Shown in pieces: positions 36,793 through 48,668 of a stretch of 64,000 nt of DNA. The number at the start of each line of letters is the position of its first letter. Within the stretch, counting starts at the first letter, position 1. The stretch is taken from the NCBI GenBank assembly GCA_009363875.1, contig CM018691.1, forward strand, positions 3,906,001 through 3,970,000, read 5' to 3'. A program made the position numbers and the translations under genes. This DNA is from Mikania micrantha (Eukaryota > Streptophyta > Magnoliopsida > Asterales > Asteraceae). The notes under the pieces were generated by a model. It worked only from the letters and a program-made list of their open reading frames with translations, made no database searches and had not been told where the DNA came from.

Positions 36793-38862
36793 TGTGACAG
36801 TTACGTACGAAGAATTCGGCATTAATGACGTGAGCACATTTGGTCGTGCTTGAAATCCACGAGGATTTAGTAACTTTTGTTATTGGGGATTGATAGTACG
36901 TGAAAAATGATGAACGTGGGCGAAAACCGTGCGCAAAACGGAGTTCGTATGCTCCCGGAATCGCGAAAAGAAGTTGAAAACCAAAATGGTGACGCAGGAT
37001 GACGTGGGGCGGTACGCCCCAGCCCAGACCTCCAGCTGGGGCAATGCGCCCCGGAGCTTAAGTCGGCTAAAAACGTTTTTAAACGATCTGATCGCGTTGG
37101 AAGCCTCAAAACTCACCATTTTCGACCTGTTCTTCATCCTAGACGAAAAATAACATATCTACATCATAAATCTTCATATTAAAGCCATTTGAAGCTATAA
37201 ATCGCACCACGGATCGAGTTTTCAAGTCCTGATCGTCGTTTTACCCGCAGAAATTCGTCAGAACAGGTAACGGTTTGTTTTAACCTTCTAGTTTGATTTT
37301 GACTGATTAGATCTTGATTTTGAACGTAATGAGATAGTTAGGATTGTTGATTATTGCCTAGATGATGGCTAGGATTGATTATAAACGAAGAACACGAAGT
37401 TCTAACGGTTAAATTCTTGTTTTGATCCGTTGTAATGCCCGATTTTCATGAAATCATACCCATGATTATAATGGTTTAAACCATTTGATTATGACAATAT
37501 AGGTGATTAGTTTGATTAATCTTTGAAATGCAAAGGTTAAATCTAAGTGATTCAAACTAATCACAATCATTAACATACTCATTGGAACGATTATCTGATG
37601 TTTATGATAACAGTCAGATTAGTATGTTAAACCTGGTTATTTCACCTATTCTGATGCTACATTGTGATATTTCATGATATTTGGGTAATCAATAACAAGA
37701 ATTAATCATTTCTAAGCCATTAAATCATCTAGAAACTGTTTTAGCATTATAATCAACAACATTAACTATTTGGTTAATCCTAGATTATTATGATTAATCA
37801 AACATGTCATCAACTTCACATTAGGAATCTTAATCAGTATAGGTTCCTACATTATCATACATTGTATGATACGATATTAAATTAACTAATTAAATACTTA
37901 ATATTAGTTTGATGACTTTCAAAGCAATGTCTTTGACATTGAACGTTCAGGAAGATCTAATCAGTAAACTAGAACATAAATAACTTATTAAAGATAACTA
38001 AATACAGAATCATCTATATACTATCAGTTTGGTGATACCCTGCTACCCTTATATCATCAGGTGAGTTTCGTACAACCCCTTTTATTTTAATCTTTTATAA
38101 ACATCGGGGAACATTGTTGAACTTTTAATGAACATATGATATGTATCACTGATATCTGTGTGATTTCATGTGATTGCTGTAACTTTTGTGGGATTTCATG
38201 GGATTTTGGCCTGTAGACTGAACTCTATCATGACACTGAAAGTCCTCATTTTTGAACTGTATCTAGTGAACCCATGTGTGGCCGAGCAGAAAACATTGAT
38301 AGTACTATTGGTTGACACCCCATTCGCTGGGAGGATTGCATCTCCCCTTGTGTGAATGTTTGTTATCTGTTTCCTGAATTTCTTAATGGTATGATAGACA
38401 TTAAGATAATGAGGCATTAAGATATGTACCGACGGGTAATATCTTGAGACAGACTAGACGTCCGAAAGGAACTAGATACAGGTCCCATGGTTATCCAGAA
38501 CTGAACTTTTGAGAACGTACTTATCATATCATATTGTTTTAAATTGAACTGTCGGACTCACCAGCTTTGTGCTGACGTTTTCAAATTAAATCCTTTTTGC
38601 AGGAGACCGTGACACTCGGTGAGGATGCACTTCATACATTTGTAATTAAATAAGATAGTTGTGCAATAAATTTAGTTGTAAACTATAACTCTGGTTGAGA
38701 TGACGAAACCCTTGGTAATGTATTTACTTTAAGTTAATCTGTGTGCTGTGATATCGGTTCAAGTAAGTCACACCTCACCTCGGAGACATCACCACTATGC
38801 TTCCGCAACCGGTTCAGTGACGTCAGACCAGACACGAGGTGACGAGGGGTGTGGGTGTGACA
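36793..38862 (+). repeat. 3' LTR of the gypsy element
   Basis: 2070 bp. It differs from the 5' LTR at seven places by eye, near 36887, 37043, 37276, 37683, 38004, 38202-38206 and 38852. Confidence 0.95.
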
Positions 38863-38867
38863 TGGTG

Positions 38868-39139
38868 TAGTAACACTAGAAGTTATAATGGGTAAGCATC
38901 CAAGAGACATCCTCCTCACATCCATAGATGACATGAATGCCATATCTCGCACAGAAATTTTGGACCAACGCCTTCCTCCAGTGACGAAACAAACTGCTAA
39001 TGAAGTGGAATCACTTGTGGAGGTTGCATTCTCATGCGTGCAAAATAACCCTCAATGTAGGCCATCAATGAGGGATGCTACTCTCGACCTCGTATCAGGG
39101 ATGCACGCAGCCAAAAGCCCCAACAAGATACCCAAGTGA
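38868..39139 (+). CDS. receptor kinase, end of exon 2
   Basis: Completes the kinase C-lobe. After the right target duplication (38863-38867) the frame reads VTLEVIMGKHPRD, then the subdomain XI arginine motif NPQCRPSM and a short tail ending PNKIPK with TGA at 39137-39139. The family-typical end supports the assignment. A diverged copy of the last 123 bp and the 3' flank lies at 62702. Confidence 0.9.
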
Positions 39140-40075
39140 ACGTTGTATAGAGGAATATTGTTTGCTTTAAATATAAATAGCCTAGCCAGCTTTACTTGTT
39201 TTCATTGTTTTGTTGTTGTTCTCTATTCTATGTATCTTTTTCTTAGCATTTGAGCTTCCTTTAATTTGCTTGTATTAAGATGCTAAAAAATATAATGTTA
39301 TCACAAGATTCATATATCACTAGAAAAAAAAATTTCCTAGTCACATTTTTGTCAGAAATGCATCGAAAATCACTATTTTCAATACATTTGTTTTGGAAAA
39401 TATCTTGTAGGAAATAATTTCTGTCAAAGTTACAAAACATGCTTTGTTGACACGTTTTTGATGAAAATTTTACATTGAAAGTTCCTAATCATTCCCTATG
39501 CAATTTCCTATTATCATTATTAGGATTAACTTTATTAATAATACTATTACTATTGTTAGCATAATTAATACTAATTTTTATTTAAATGTTTATATTTTTT
39601 TTTTCCTATATATTTATGACAACATATTTTTATTTAATTAGTTTTTTTCATTTTTATAATACATTTCTATTGAAACATAATGTTAATTTAATTATTATTA
39701 GGGTAAATTGTAGATATAGTTCTTGCTATTTGCTAGTATTTCACTCTTGGTTTATATTTTATAAATAAATTACTCATTCAAAACCTTTAAACATTTGTAA
39801 CACATACAACCCTTAGATTTCAACCTCTTAATGATTCATAACCTTTTAATGGTTAAGACTTAAGAGATAACCTTAAGTCAAGAAGGTTAAGAGACTATCC
39901 GTTAATGTTTATATCTTAACCATTCAAACTTAAGTGTATCTTTCAATAATTCATAACCTTTTAATGGTTAAGAGTTAAGAACTTTCGGATCACATATTGA
40001 TGTTCCAACTTAACACCTACAATTGTTAGTTCATCTACAAGTTAGACATACCTTAAATATTGACAAGTCATGCTT
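39140..40075. other. 3' flank of the receptor kinase, duplicated at 62827-63650
   Basis: No gene. The sequence aligns collinearly with 62827-63650 with small indels. Both copies contain TATCACTAGAAAAAA (39317, 63050), which resembles a CACTA-transposon terminus. Both also contain repeated TTCATAACCTTTTAATGGTTAAGA (about 39833 and again about 39952). Confidence 0.7.
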
Positions 40076-40430
40076 TCATTGTTCACTTAGCAGAAATTCT
40101 CGAACTTCTGTTTAAGCACGTCCTTTATGTTTTCCTTAACATCATCAGATCCTTCGTACATTTGCTGTATAGAGTTCCACAACTCCATTGTTGACTTGGA
40201 CTTTTTAAAGACATGGATGATTGAGTTAGGAATCAAACATCTGTATCAGCCATAGCGCCTTCGAATCAACCTCCATCTTCTTATAATCTTCGTCAAAGTA
40301 AAGAGATGGATCCTTAGGCACTGCAGCTCCTCCGCTCCAGCGGTAGCAACGGTGGGAATATATGGACCCTTAAGAACTTCCAACGTTTGAAGTTCTGGTT
40401 CTTGATGGAAATTTCTCTGTAATTTCAAAA
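40076..40430 (-). pseudogene. Sirevirus gag fragment, reverse
   Basis: The minus strand encodes pieces matching the Gag of the element at 45945, in order: NQNFKRWK-like, a GPYIPTVATAG segment, KDPSLYFDEDYKKMEVDSKALW, then SKSTMELWNS and YEGSDDVKENIKD. It is broken by frameshifts. Collinear with about 46040-46390 of the intact copy. A relic of a related Sirevirus with no LTR beside it. Confidence 0.8.
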
Positions 40431-41607
40431 GTCGCTAGAAAACTCACCTGAATTTCAAAGGTGGCAGGAATTTTTCCTATCTCGTTACCCAATTACAAGT
40501 CAAAGTGATGCACATGAATGTTTACTACGTAAGTGGGTTTCCCAAGGTCATGAAAAAATATTATTACAAAAAATTAACAAATAACTTAAACAACTTGAAG
40601 ATATTACATCTAAATATGATAATCTTGCCTAGCGTTCCTTCCCAAGATCACATAAATGTAAAGTAAGAGCTATGTCCTAGTAAACAAATAATATTTGAAG
40701 ACTATAAAGGTGAAATAAAAGCATTTTAGGATTAGAGAATTTACCTCAATATAAGTATCATCTCGTTTAGCTTTCATCACACGGGATTACATAAAAGTCA
40801 AGTAGAAGCTTTTTCACAAAAAACAAATAACTATTAGCAACCAAAATAGTAAAACAAAACCATTTAAAGACTAAAGATAGTACCTCTAAGATAGTAATCT
40901 TGTCACACTTCCTCTTCCTCAAGCTCGCATGCAAGTTAAGTGGCTGTCTCATACCAAAAAACATACAATATTTTGGCAAATAAAAAAGTGAAGTAAACGA
41001 ATCTTAGGATTAAAGGACATTACCTCAAATCACGTATCTTCTAGTTCAGCTTTAGCTCCCAAAAAAGCTCATTAAAAGTCATGTGGCAAAGCTCTATTCC
41101 ACAATCAAATAATATTTAGCACCCAAGATACTAAAGCATAACTATTTAAAGATTTAACACATTACCCCTAAGATAATAATGTTGTTAGAATTTCGCCTCC
41201 CTAGGTTCATGAAAAAGAAACATAGCAACTCCGTCCGATAAACAAATACTACTTAGGCAACTAAAAGAGTAAAATATCAGCGTTTTTTTATTGCAGAAGT
41301 TACCTCAATAATAATTTTGTTCATTTGGGTTTCTCTTCCCCAAATCTCACATAAAAGTCTAGTAGACCTCTCCTATTGAACATAAACGAATGTAAATGCT
41401 AACTTGAAACAACATCAAAATCTCACCATCATCACATTGTAGACTTTTTTTCAAATTAACTTGTTCCAAACATGCATGTACCATCAAGTTTGAAGCAGAT
41501 GCCTTTCAATTTAACTTGTTCTATTGCATGGTCTTCACTCCAAAACATAAAATTAACAAAATGGGCTAGCAAAAAAGGGGGACTAAAGGAGAAATATAAT
41601 CTAATAC
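40431..41607. other. no gene seen
   Basis: AT-rich DNA with loosely repeated phrases (for example ATAATATTT-AGCACCCAAGATA- and TTAACACATTACC-like strings recurring every 150-180 bp between 40560 and 41300). This suggests an old degenerate repeat. No coding region is supported. Confidence 0.4.
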
Positions 41608-41613
41608 CTAAAA

Positions 41614-41674
41614 ATACATACATACATACATACATACATACATACATACATGCATACATATATATATATATATA
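41614..41674. repeat. microsatellite (CATA)n followed by (TA)n
   Basis: About eleven CATA units run into a TA run. ORFs crossing it are artefacts. Confidence 0.9.
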
Positions 41675-42074
41675 TCTATACTACTATATAATACATATAA
41701 GAAGGACAAAATAATAATTTGCTTAAATCTCTTAAAATTAAGAGTTTTACAACTCTTATAACATATGGTACAACTTTTTAATTTTAATTTAAATGTTTGT
41801 TTGTGTTCTCATTTTGTCCCACATTGGTAGCTTTTAAGAATTTAAGTGAGATATGATAATTATAAAAGAAATCCTTCAAAACAAATGAATCACTTCTTGA
41901 CATTTTTGGTGCATTTGACTTTTTATGTTAGTAGTTAAAGTCGGTTTTAGTTAACTACCAAGTTAAAAAAATTGTTTTTGTTATAGTTATGACTCAATAA
42001 CGAACCAGGCAAACCTTTAAAACATCCAACTTAAGTGTTGTGTTTTCCGCTGCAACGCACAGGTACTAGACTAG
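41675..42074 (+). mobile_element. candidate non-autonomous Helitron, 400 bp
   Basis: It starts TCTATACTACTATATAATAC and ends ...GCAACGCACAGGTACTAGACTAG. An A precedes it and a T follows it, as expected for Helitron insertion between A and T, and there is no target duplication. The 3' region has a possible stem (GTGTTG / CAACGCAC) before the CTAG end. These ends match plant Helitron ends as I know them. A second CTAG lies six bases earlier, so the exact end is uncertain. Confidence 0.5.
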
Positions 42075-44724
42075 TAGTAATAAATACATAAATAAAAGAA
42101 TATATAAAAGAAAATAAAAATGAATAATATGTTTAGATGGACACGTGAGATCCAAAATTTTAAAGAAACCAAAATCTTCAAATTTAACCTACCCCTTCAT
42201 GCCAGTTCCTTTTCGTATTAGTTGCCCCAATTTTCTTCGCCAGTTTGCTCATCAACAACATTACCGCAAAATGGGAGCGTCAATCCTCTCTATTCCATTG
42301 TTTCAGCAGTTCATTTATACCTCTTCAAATCTTAGTCACACAAGCCTCCGATTGAGATACCTCTGTCGCGTCATCGTGTTGTACCACCATTTCATCAGTC
42401 CGCACTTACAATAAGCCATCACCGCACCACGGGTTTTGTTTTGTCGTTTGACACATTAGAGCCACCCGATTAATTACGAACTTGGGACCAGGTACTCAAA
42501 ATCAATGCTTTAATTCAGGTTGAGTGCGTATTCTTATAAACCAGATCTGATTAGTTCAATATTAGGGTGAGAAGGTGTTAACAATCTAGAATTTTATTAC
42601 ACAAACAGGTTGGGCAGAATCATTGTGAACACCAAATTCATTGTTGGATGGAACCTACTGCCTACTTGCTTTACTAATTGAGTCAGGTAACCTATCCAAT
42701 TCTATGTTTCTGTGTTTGTGTATGTTAAAGGGATGAATGTAAACAGGTACAGTAATTGGTCTGTCTTGGTGATTAAAACTGTTGAATTAAAGTCAAATTA
42801 CAACCAAAATTATACATAATTTAAGGAGATACTAAGATGCTTAAATCCAACCAAAATTATACAAATTTGAATCCTGCACACACATTTATAACCTTTCAAA
42901 AACAAGTGTGAATCAATACATACTAAAACTCAAAAAAAACTGAGAATAGTGAGCATGAAGACTAGACCAAACAACTTGACACCAACAAACCTAACAATAA
43001 ATCACAATATACGCATGTACATGTGATATATAATAGCAAAAGAACTGATTTAATTGTCACCTGAATAGCAAAGAAGAGTGGATTAAAAGTCAATTAGTCA
43101 GGACAACAAGTCGGATTCAATCAGTTGTTGACACGGATCAGGGTTATGCACGAATGATATTCTAAAAGAACATAAACAAGCAAAAAAAAAAAAGACATAA
43201 AACGATTATAAGTTAGCAGGAATGTTACCCCCCGATGAAAGTGATCATAGGTTACTAGTGATATCGATCTTAATGACCTTGATTAGATGTGTCTAATTTC
43301 TCTGCTAGATAGCGAGCAAGCATGTCCTCCTGGTCAACTGCAACCAAAAGAAACGGCATTCATGGGATTGCAAAATACACTTAGTACTTACTAGGGCACA
43401 TAACTTGGTTCCAAAACCTTTGAACTATAAATCTAGATAACTTTTGAACTATATATAATCATTAACCAGTTTTTAGGAGATATGCATACCTGAATAATAG
43501 CTCTTTTATGGAGGCATATATAACCTGGCTCTAAAACCTTTAGTATTCCCTCCACGTACGTTGTGTTCACCAAAATACAAGTGACTAGCCGTTAGCATAA
43601 ATTTAGAAATCCAAAATGAATACATTGCTTAAATTCACCTTATCCACCAACTGATCCCCGTGCCGCAAACTTTGTCAACCACTTCTAGAGCTGGAACATA
43701 GGAGCCACAAGAAGAGAATACATAAGAGCATGGAACATAGTTAAAATAGATAAGTCTATCTGGTGCAACTGTAGATGTTCAACATTACCTTCACATGTTC
43801 GCATGTACATAGATAATTTCATAAGAAAAACAGTGAACATTATAAAATCCAGATAACTTTTGAACTATATATAATCATTAAACTGTGTAATCCAATGAAT
43901 AGCAAACATACTAAAACTCAAACACATTTATTTACTCAAAAATAGATTTAGGATGCAAACAATTAAAAATTAACATATGTTTTTCAGGTTATCTTTCTTC
44001 ACATAAATTTACGACATCAATTTCTAGGTATAACTGACAAAAACGCGTTGAACGTAAAGATTCAAAACCCTAGTTGCATTGAGAAGTTAATTTCACTAAA
44101 CACTTAGCACAGAGAGATACAAAACCCTAATTGCAAAATTGTGAACGAAAGCCATCAAAACCAAAGACGGAGTAAACTTTCCTGATAAGGGCATAGAGAG
44201 TTGATCTCGTGCAGTGATCAGCAACATTCCCTGTCAGTGTTGAAATTATGCCTCACAAACAAGAGAAGCAATATTTGAAAGAAACAAAAAACCCTAGATC
44301 ATGTTAAACGTTACGACCTTCAACAACTTCTCCTATTCCGAACGAAAAGAACGTTTCTGGTGAGGTTCGATGTTGGCATCGTTACGAAGCTACTTAACGT
44401 TTATGTTGACGATGGGATGTTTTCAAGGTTATAAAAGTAATTTTTCTTTAAAGTTTTTAAACTTATTGCTAGAAATGGTTTTTTAGTTTTTAAATTGAAA
44501 TAGTTCTTATTTGAACATCTCGACGATAGGATAACCGGGGTTTATATAGAAATCCTGGGCCATATATTTTATTTTAGGAATTGATTTTTTTAATTAAAGC
44601 TTGATTCAAATCCAGCTTAAAAAGAAGTTTGTTTAATGAACAACCATAAACCCGAGCTTCATATGCCCAGGCTACTTATACAGTTATACCTCGCATTACA
44701 AATCATCTAGAGGGCCCCTATATG
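42075..44724. other. unresolved low-coding region with possible minus-strand exon remnants
   Basis: No long reading frame. On the minus strand a stretch ending at 43270-43272 (TAA) encodes DQEDMLARYLAEKLDTS. It begins at 43337 directly after a TTGCAG acceptor. A CAG|GTATGC donor-like site lies upstream near 43490, but the frame before it is closed. It could be the last exon of a decayed or captured gene that I cannot name. The rest is AT-rich. Confidence 0.3.
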
Positions 44725-45033
44725 TAGTGGCGAAGCTTTTCAAGGGGCGGTAGGGGTGTTCAGAAAATCCAAAATCCGAATCGTATTCGAAACCCGAAAA
44801 AACCGATCCGAATTAAAGATTCGGATCGAAGATCCGTTTTCCGAATTTGAATCGGATCGGATATTGGATATCCAAAATCCTCTTTATTCGGATCGGATAT
44901 CCGAATTCAATCCGAATAACCCGAATTAACCCCGTTTATTCGGGTTGTTCGGATTAGGGGTGAGCATACCAAACCGAAAACCAAAAAAAAACCGAAACCG
45001 AACCGAAAATAACCGAAACCGACTTAACCAATC

Positions 45034-45828
45034 TGTAAAGACTAATAAAGGCTGATGCTCACCAAACTTCTTGTTTTGTCCAAGTATAGGAGCCTCTTTG
45101 AATAAACACCTTCGGAAGGAAGAAGTGATTCTTCGGAAGCAGCATTGCTTCCGAAGGATAACTGGTTCCTGCCGAAGGTTATACAAGACAACTGCTTCCG
45201 AGGAATCCTCTTATGCACCGAAGACAAAGACTTCCGAGGTTTATCCTCTGACAAAGACTGTAGCAGATTACTCTTATGGTACAAAAGGTACTGACACAAG
45301 ACATGTTGGTCTGAGTAAAGATAGAGACAACATGTAATGAGTCAGATAAAGCACCTTACCTCTCCCATGCTACATTAAATGCAAAAGATCATCTGAAGCC
45401 CTGAAGATCAATAACATTAAATGTCTTTTGTATTTAGTAGTCTTTTGTAAAGTCAATGTCTATTAATGTAATGATTATGAAAGAGTGTATTAGCCTGTTA
45501 AGACACTCAACATACTAGAATAAGCTTTACTTTATGTACTTGTCTAGTATACCCAACTTGTATTCCTAAGTGTATACGGTTGTAGCCTCGGCTATATAAC
45601 CTCCCAATGTATGGTTGCTTGAAGTGTGCTTGCTTGTATACTTCCACTTTGAGAGAAATATATCCTTGAGCTTGAATTATTCTTGTGTTCTTATTATTGT
45701 TCAAAGATTATTACTGTGTCATTTTGAGTGTAATTGTGAGATCATTCTAACAGAACATTCCGCATCTGTTAGAGTTAAGTAAGAAATACTTGTGAAGTGT
45801 TGTTTAGACTTAACAACCCGATCCTACA
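45034..45828 (+). repeat. 5' LTR of the Sirevirus
   Basis: TGTAAAGACTAAT...GATCCTACA. An 11-bp hairpin CTTCGGAAGCA / TGCTTCCGAAG (45131-45156, 4-nt loop) and further CTTCCGAGG motifs lie in U3. A TATA-like CTATATAAC is near 45592. Confidence 0.93.
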
Positions 45829-45830
45829 AG

Positions 45831-45842
45831 TGGTATCAGAGC
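45831..45842 (+). promoter_or_regulatory. primer-binding site (initiator tRNA-Met)
   Basis: TGGTATCAGAGC, two bases after the 5' LTR. Confidence 0.92.
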
Positions 45843-45944
45843 TTTGGCTCTTGAACTTGACTGACTAATTATCATCAAGTTACCAGTTCTATTTCTTATA
45901 AAATCTCATCGTCTTAACACTCATATTTTCTGTGTCTGTCTAAG

Positions 45945-48668
45945 ATGGCTGCTCTAAACAAACATGATACAGAAAATGGCACTCTCAACAAGCCACCAAT
46001 GTTCACACCTGAAGATTTTGACACCTGGAAAGTCAGAATGGAAGGATTCATCAGGAATCAAGACTTCAAGCTTTGGAAATCTGTTCTTGAAGGTCCTTAC
46101 GTTCCCACAATTGCTGCGGCTGGAGCTGGAGGACCTGCAGTACCAAAAGATCCATCTATGTATTCAGACGAAGATTACAAGAAGATGGAAGTTGACTCTA
46201 AAGCTCTATGGCTCATTCAGATGTCAATACCTAACTCTATTATACATGCATTCAAGAAATGCAAATCTGCTCAAGAACTGTGGAACTCCTTGAAGCAGAT
46301 GTATGAAGGTTCAGATGATGTCAAAGAGAACAAGAAGGATATGCTGAAACAAAAGTTTGAGAACTTTTGTCAACAAAACAATGAAAATATGTCCTCACAG
46401 TACCTAAGGTATGTCCAACTTGTGAATGATTTGGCATCTGCAGGTGTAACTCTGGATAATCAAGACGTGCTCAGAAAATTTCTGAGATCTCTTCCAAAGG
46501 CATGGAACATTTACTCGGTAACAATCAGAAGAACAGAAAATCTGAAGACTCTAACTCTGGGAGAGTTGTTCGGTATTCTCAGTGCCTATCAGATGGAACT
46601 GGATGTCCAAGAATCTAAAGCCTTCCATTCACCATCAGGTTCAGCTGCTCTTCATGCACCCATCAACAATTCTCCATATCAAAGTTTCCAACCCATCTAC
46701 CATCCTACATCCATACCCAATGTCACACTTCCCGAAACCTTAACTTCATCAAACTCACTCCCAAATCATCTCTCAAACCCAACTTCACTACCAACGTCTG
46801 GGCAAGGAGCTTTAGTAACTGAAGAAACAAACTACTTTCAGTTATGTCAAGAAGATCTGGAAGGAATCCCTGCTGATGATTTAGAAGAGATGGACATAAA
46901 TTATCAGATGGCCATGATTTCTTTCAGAGCAAAGAAATTTTATCAGAGAACAGGGAGACAGTTCAAGAAACATAACATGAAAACAGGTTTTGGACTGGAT
47001 AAATCCAAAATCAGATGCTACAACTGTCAGCAGCTTGGTCACTTTGCAAGAGAATGCAAAGCACCAAGGAATCAGCCAGCAACAGGAGAGAGGCAAATTA
47101 ACCAGCAAGCAACAAATCAAACCTTCAATGCAAATATTGCTGAGCATCATGATTTCTCAGACTGGAGTTTTCAAGCAGAAGATGCCTCCATTTCCAACAG
47201 TGCTTTGATGGCAGATGACTCATCCTCCTCAAACAAGGTAAATAATAAAATGTGCTCACCTGAATGCTCAGAAACATTAACTATTTATAAAAAGATAAAT
47301 TCTCAACTCTGTAATGAGCTTGAGTCTTTACAAGTTGTCAAGGCAAATTTCTTTGAGGTTGAAAGAAATTACAAAGAAAAGATTGATGAAATGGAGAAAA
47401 CTATTTCAAGTTTAAAACATGAAGACACTAATAAATAGTGTCAGATTAAAAATCTTTTAGAAAGACTAACCACTGCCAAGATTGAACTTGTATTGGCTGA
47501 GTCTTACAGAGACAAATTTCTAAGCCAAGGTGAAAAATATGAAAAATTTTTCAGGATGAGCAGCACAACTGAATTGGTAAATAAACATAGGGCTGGTTTG
47601 GGATATAACAAAGTAGAACCTCCATCTGCTTATACTTCCATAGCAGATGTTAGGTGTAAACCACTAGTTGATCTTGTGTATAATGAGGTATTGGATATAC
47701 ACAAGGTGGTTCAAACGGATAATCTTTCTAATCCAAGTACCTCAACATGCTCAGATGAGGATGATATTTCTATTAAACCAGTAAAAGAAAAACAAGCTTT
47801 GAAAATTAAGAAACAAAATAAGAAAACTAAGAAACATTCAACAGTTTTTATCAAAGCTAAGACCACAAAAAATATCTCCTCAGATGAGTATGTGACTTGC
47901 CCGTCTGACAAGTCAAAAAGAGGTAGATCAATGGAGAGAAAGATCAATTCTCCAGGGAAACAGGCAAAGTCTAAGACTAACAAGTATGTTGGAACATTCA
48001 AATCATCACTCTCTGAGGATCAAAGCTCAGACTTCGTTAAAGGGAATAAGAAGCCAAACTCTCCAAACAGTCAAAATATATGTCTGATGTGCGGTGAAAA
48101 GAATCATTTTGCTGCTGATTGCTTCTATAATCCAAGAAGCAGAATTTCCTCAAAATCACAAGGAAGAGGAAGAAAGAATAGTTGGAGTAAGTCATCTACT
48201 TCCTCGGAAGAACATAGAAGAAATCCAGTCAAGAAGGTATCGGAAGCAAGTACATCCAATAACAGGAAGAAACAAAACAAAAAGGCTTCCGAAAAGAATG
48301 CATTTGAAGCAAAGAAAAAGGAAGCTTCCGAAAGAAAAGGAACCTCGGAAGCTCATCAAAGGAATGCTTTCAACAAACAAAAGAAATCATCTTTCTTCGG
48401 AAGAAGAGCATCGGAAGCAAAGAAAAGGGAAGCTTCCAATAGAAAAGGAAAAGTAGCTTCCGATGACTATCAAAAGAAACAAAGTCTTCCGACAACTCAA
48501 AAGACAAAACAAGCATGGAAGAAGAAGGAATCAACTGATAAGCCATCACCCACATCAGAAGCAGCCACATCATCTGTCCCACCTAGGATGATGTCAAAGA
48601 AATTTACTTACAATGATGCAAATGGTAAACCCAAGACCACATGGGCTTGGGTTCCCATCAGAAACTAA
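45945..48668 (+). pseudogene. Sirevirus gag, interrupted by one stop
   Basis: The ATG at 45945 (MAALNKHDTENG) starts a copia-type Gag (UBN2-like fold, about 46000-46600). A CCHC zinc finger follows (47016-47057, CYNCQQLGHFAREC), then a coiled-coil stretch (about 47260-47430) and TAG at 47436-47438. The same frame continues to a second CCHC finger (48081-48122, CLMCGEKNHFAADC) and a lysine/serine-rich tail. Gag ends at TAA 48666-48668. The tail DNA contains many GGAAGC / CTTCCGA motifs. The TAG at 47436 is probably a mutation; the terminal TAA may be natural, as in SIRE elements. Confidence 0.88.

Larger units (their letters stand above)
27793..38862 (+). mobile_element. Ty3/gypsy chromovirus (Tekay/Del-like), 11,070 bp, in the kinase exon
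   Basis: Complete element: LTRs of 2069 and 2070 bp, initiator-Met primer-binding site, an accessory ORF, gag-pol and polypurine tract. It is flanked by TGGTG (27788-27792 and 38863-38867). The domain order protease, reverse transcriptase, RNase H, integrase with a C-terminal chromodomain-like segment marks a chromovirus. By eye I count seven LTR-LTR differences (six substitutions and one indel) in about 2070 bp, so the insertion is recent. One in-frame stop disrupts pol. It lies in the same orientation as the host gene. Confidence 0.95.
21537..39139 (+). pseudogene. LRR receptor-like kinase, MIK2/At4g08850-like, split by two LTR retrotransposons
   Basis: The encoded protein would be a plasma-membrane receptor kinase with an extracellular LRR ectodomain, one membrane helix and a cytoplasmic Ser/Thr kinase domain. 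Gene order: exon 1 is 21537-22426 plus 25441-27652, intron is 27653-27738, exon 2 is 27739-27792 plus 38868-39139. Both retrotransposons are flanked by exact 5-bp target duplications. With each duplication counted once, the pre-insertion CDS is 3423 nt, or 1141 codons with the stop, with no other stop or frameshift. Kinase landmarks are present: a glycine loop GVGGYGTVYK, the VAIK lysine (about 27217), HRD (27511-27519, an RD kinase) and DFG (27571-27579). Family members of this type act in peptide perception and immunity or development; the ligand here is unknown. As assembled the gene cannot make the full receptor unless about 3 kb and about 11 kb are removed from its transcript. Confidence 0.9.

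Noticed and set aside
39317..39331. CACTA transposon
   Set aside because: Only a CACTAGAAAAAA stretch is visible; no second terminus, 3-bp duplication or transposase found.
41472..41714. Frame ending in HTYIHTYIHTYI repeats
   Set aside because: Translation of the CATA/TA microsatellite.
45042..45704. Short frames in the Sirevirus LTR, repeated at 56275-56937
   Set aside because: Identical because the LTRs are identical; hairpin and motif DNA, not genes.
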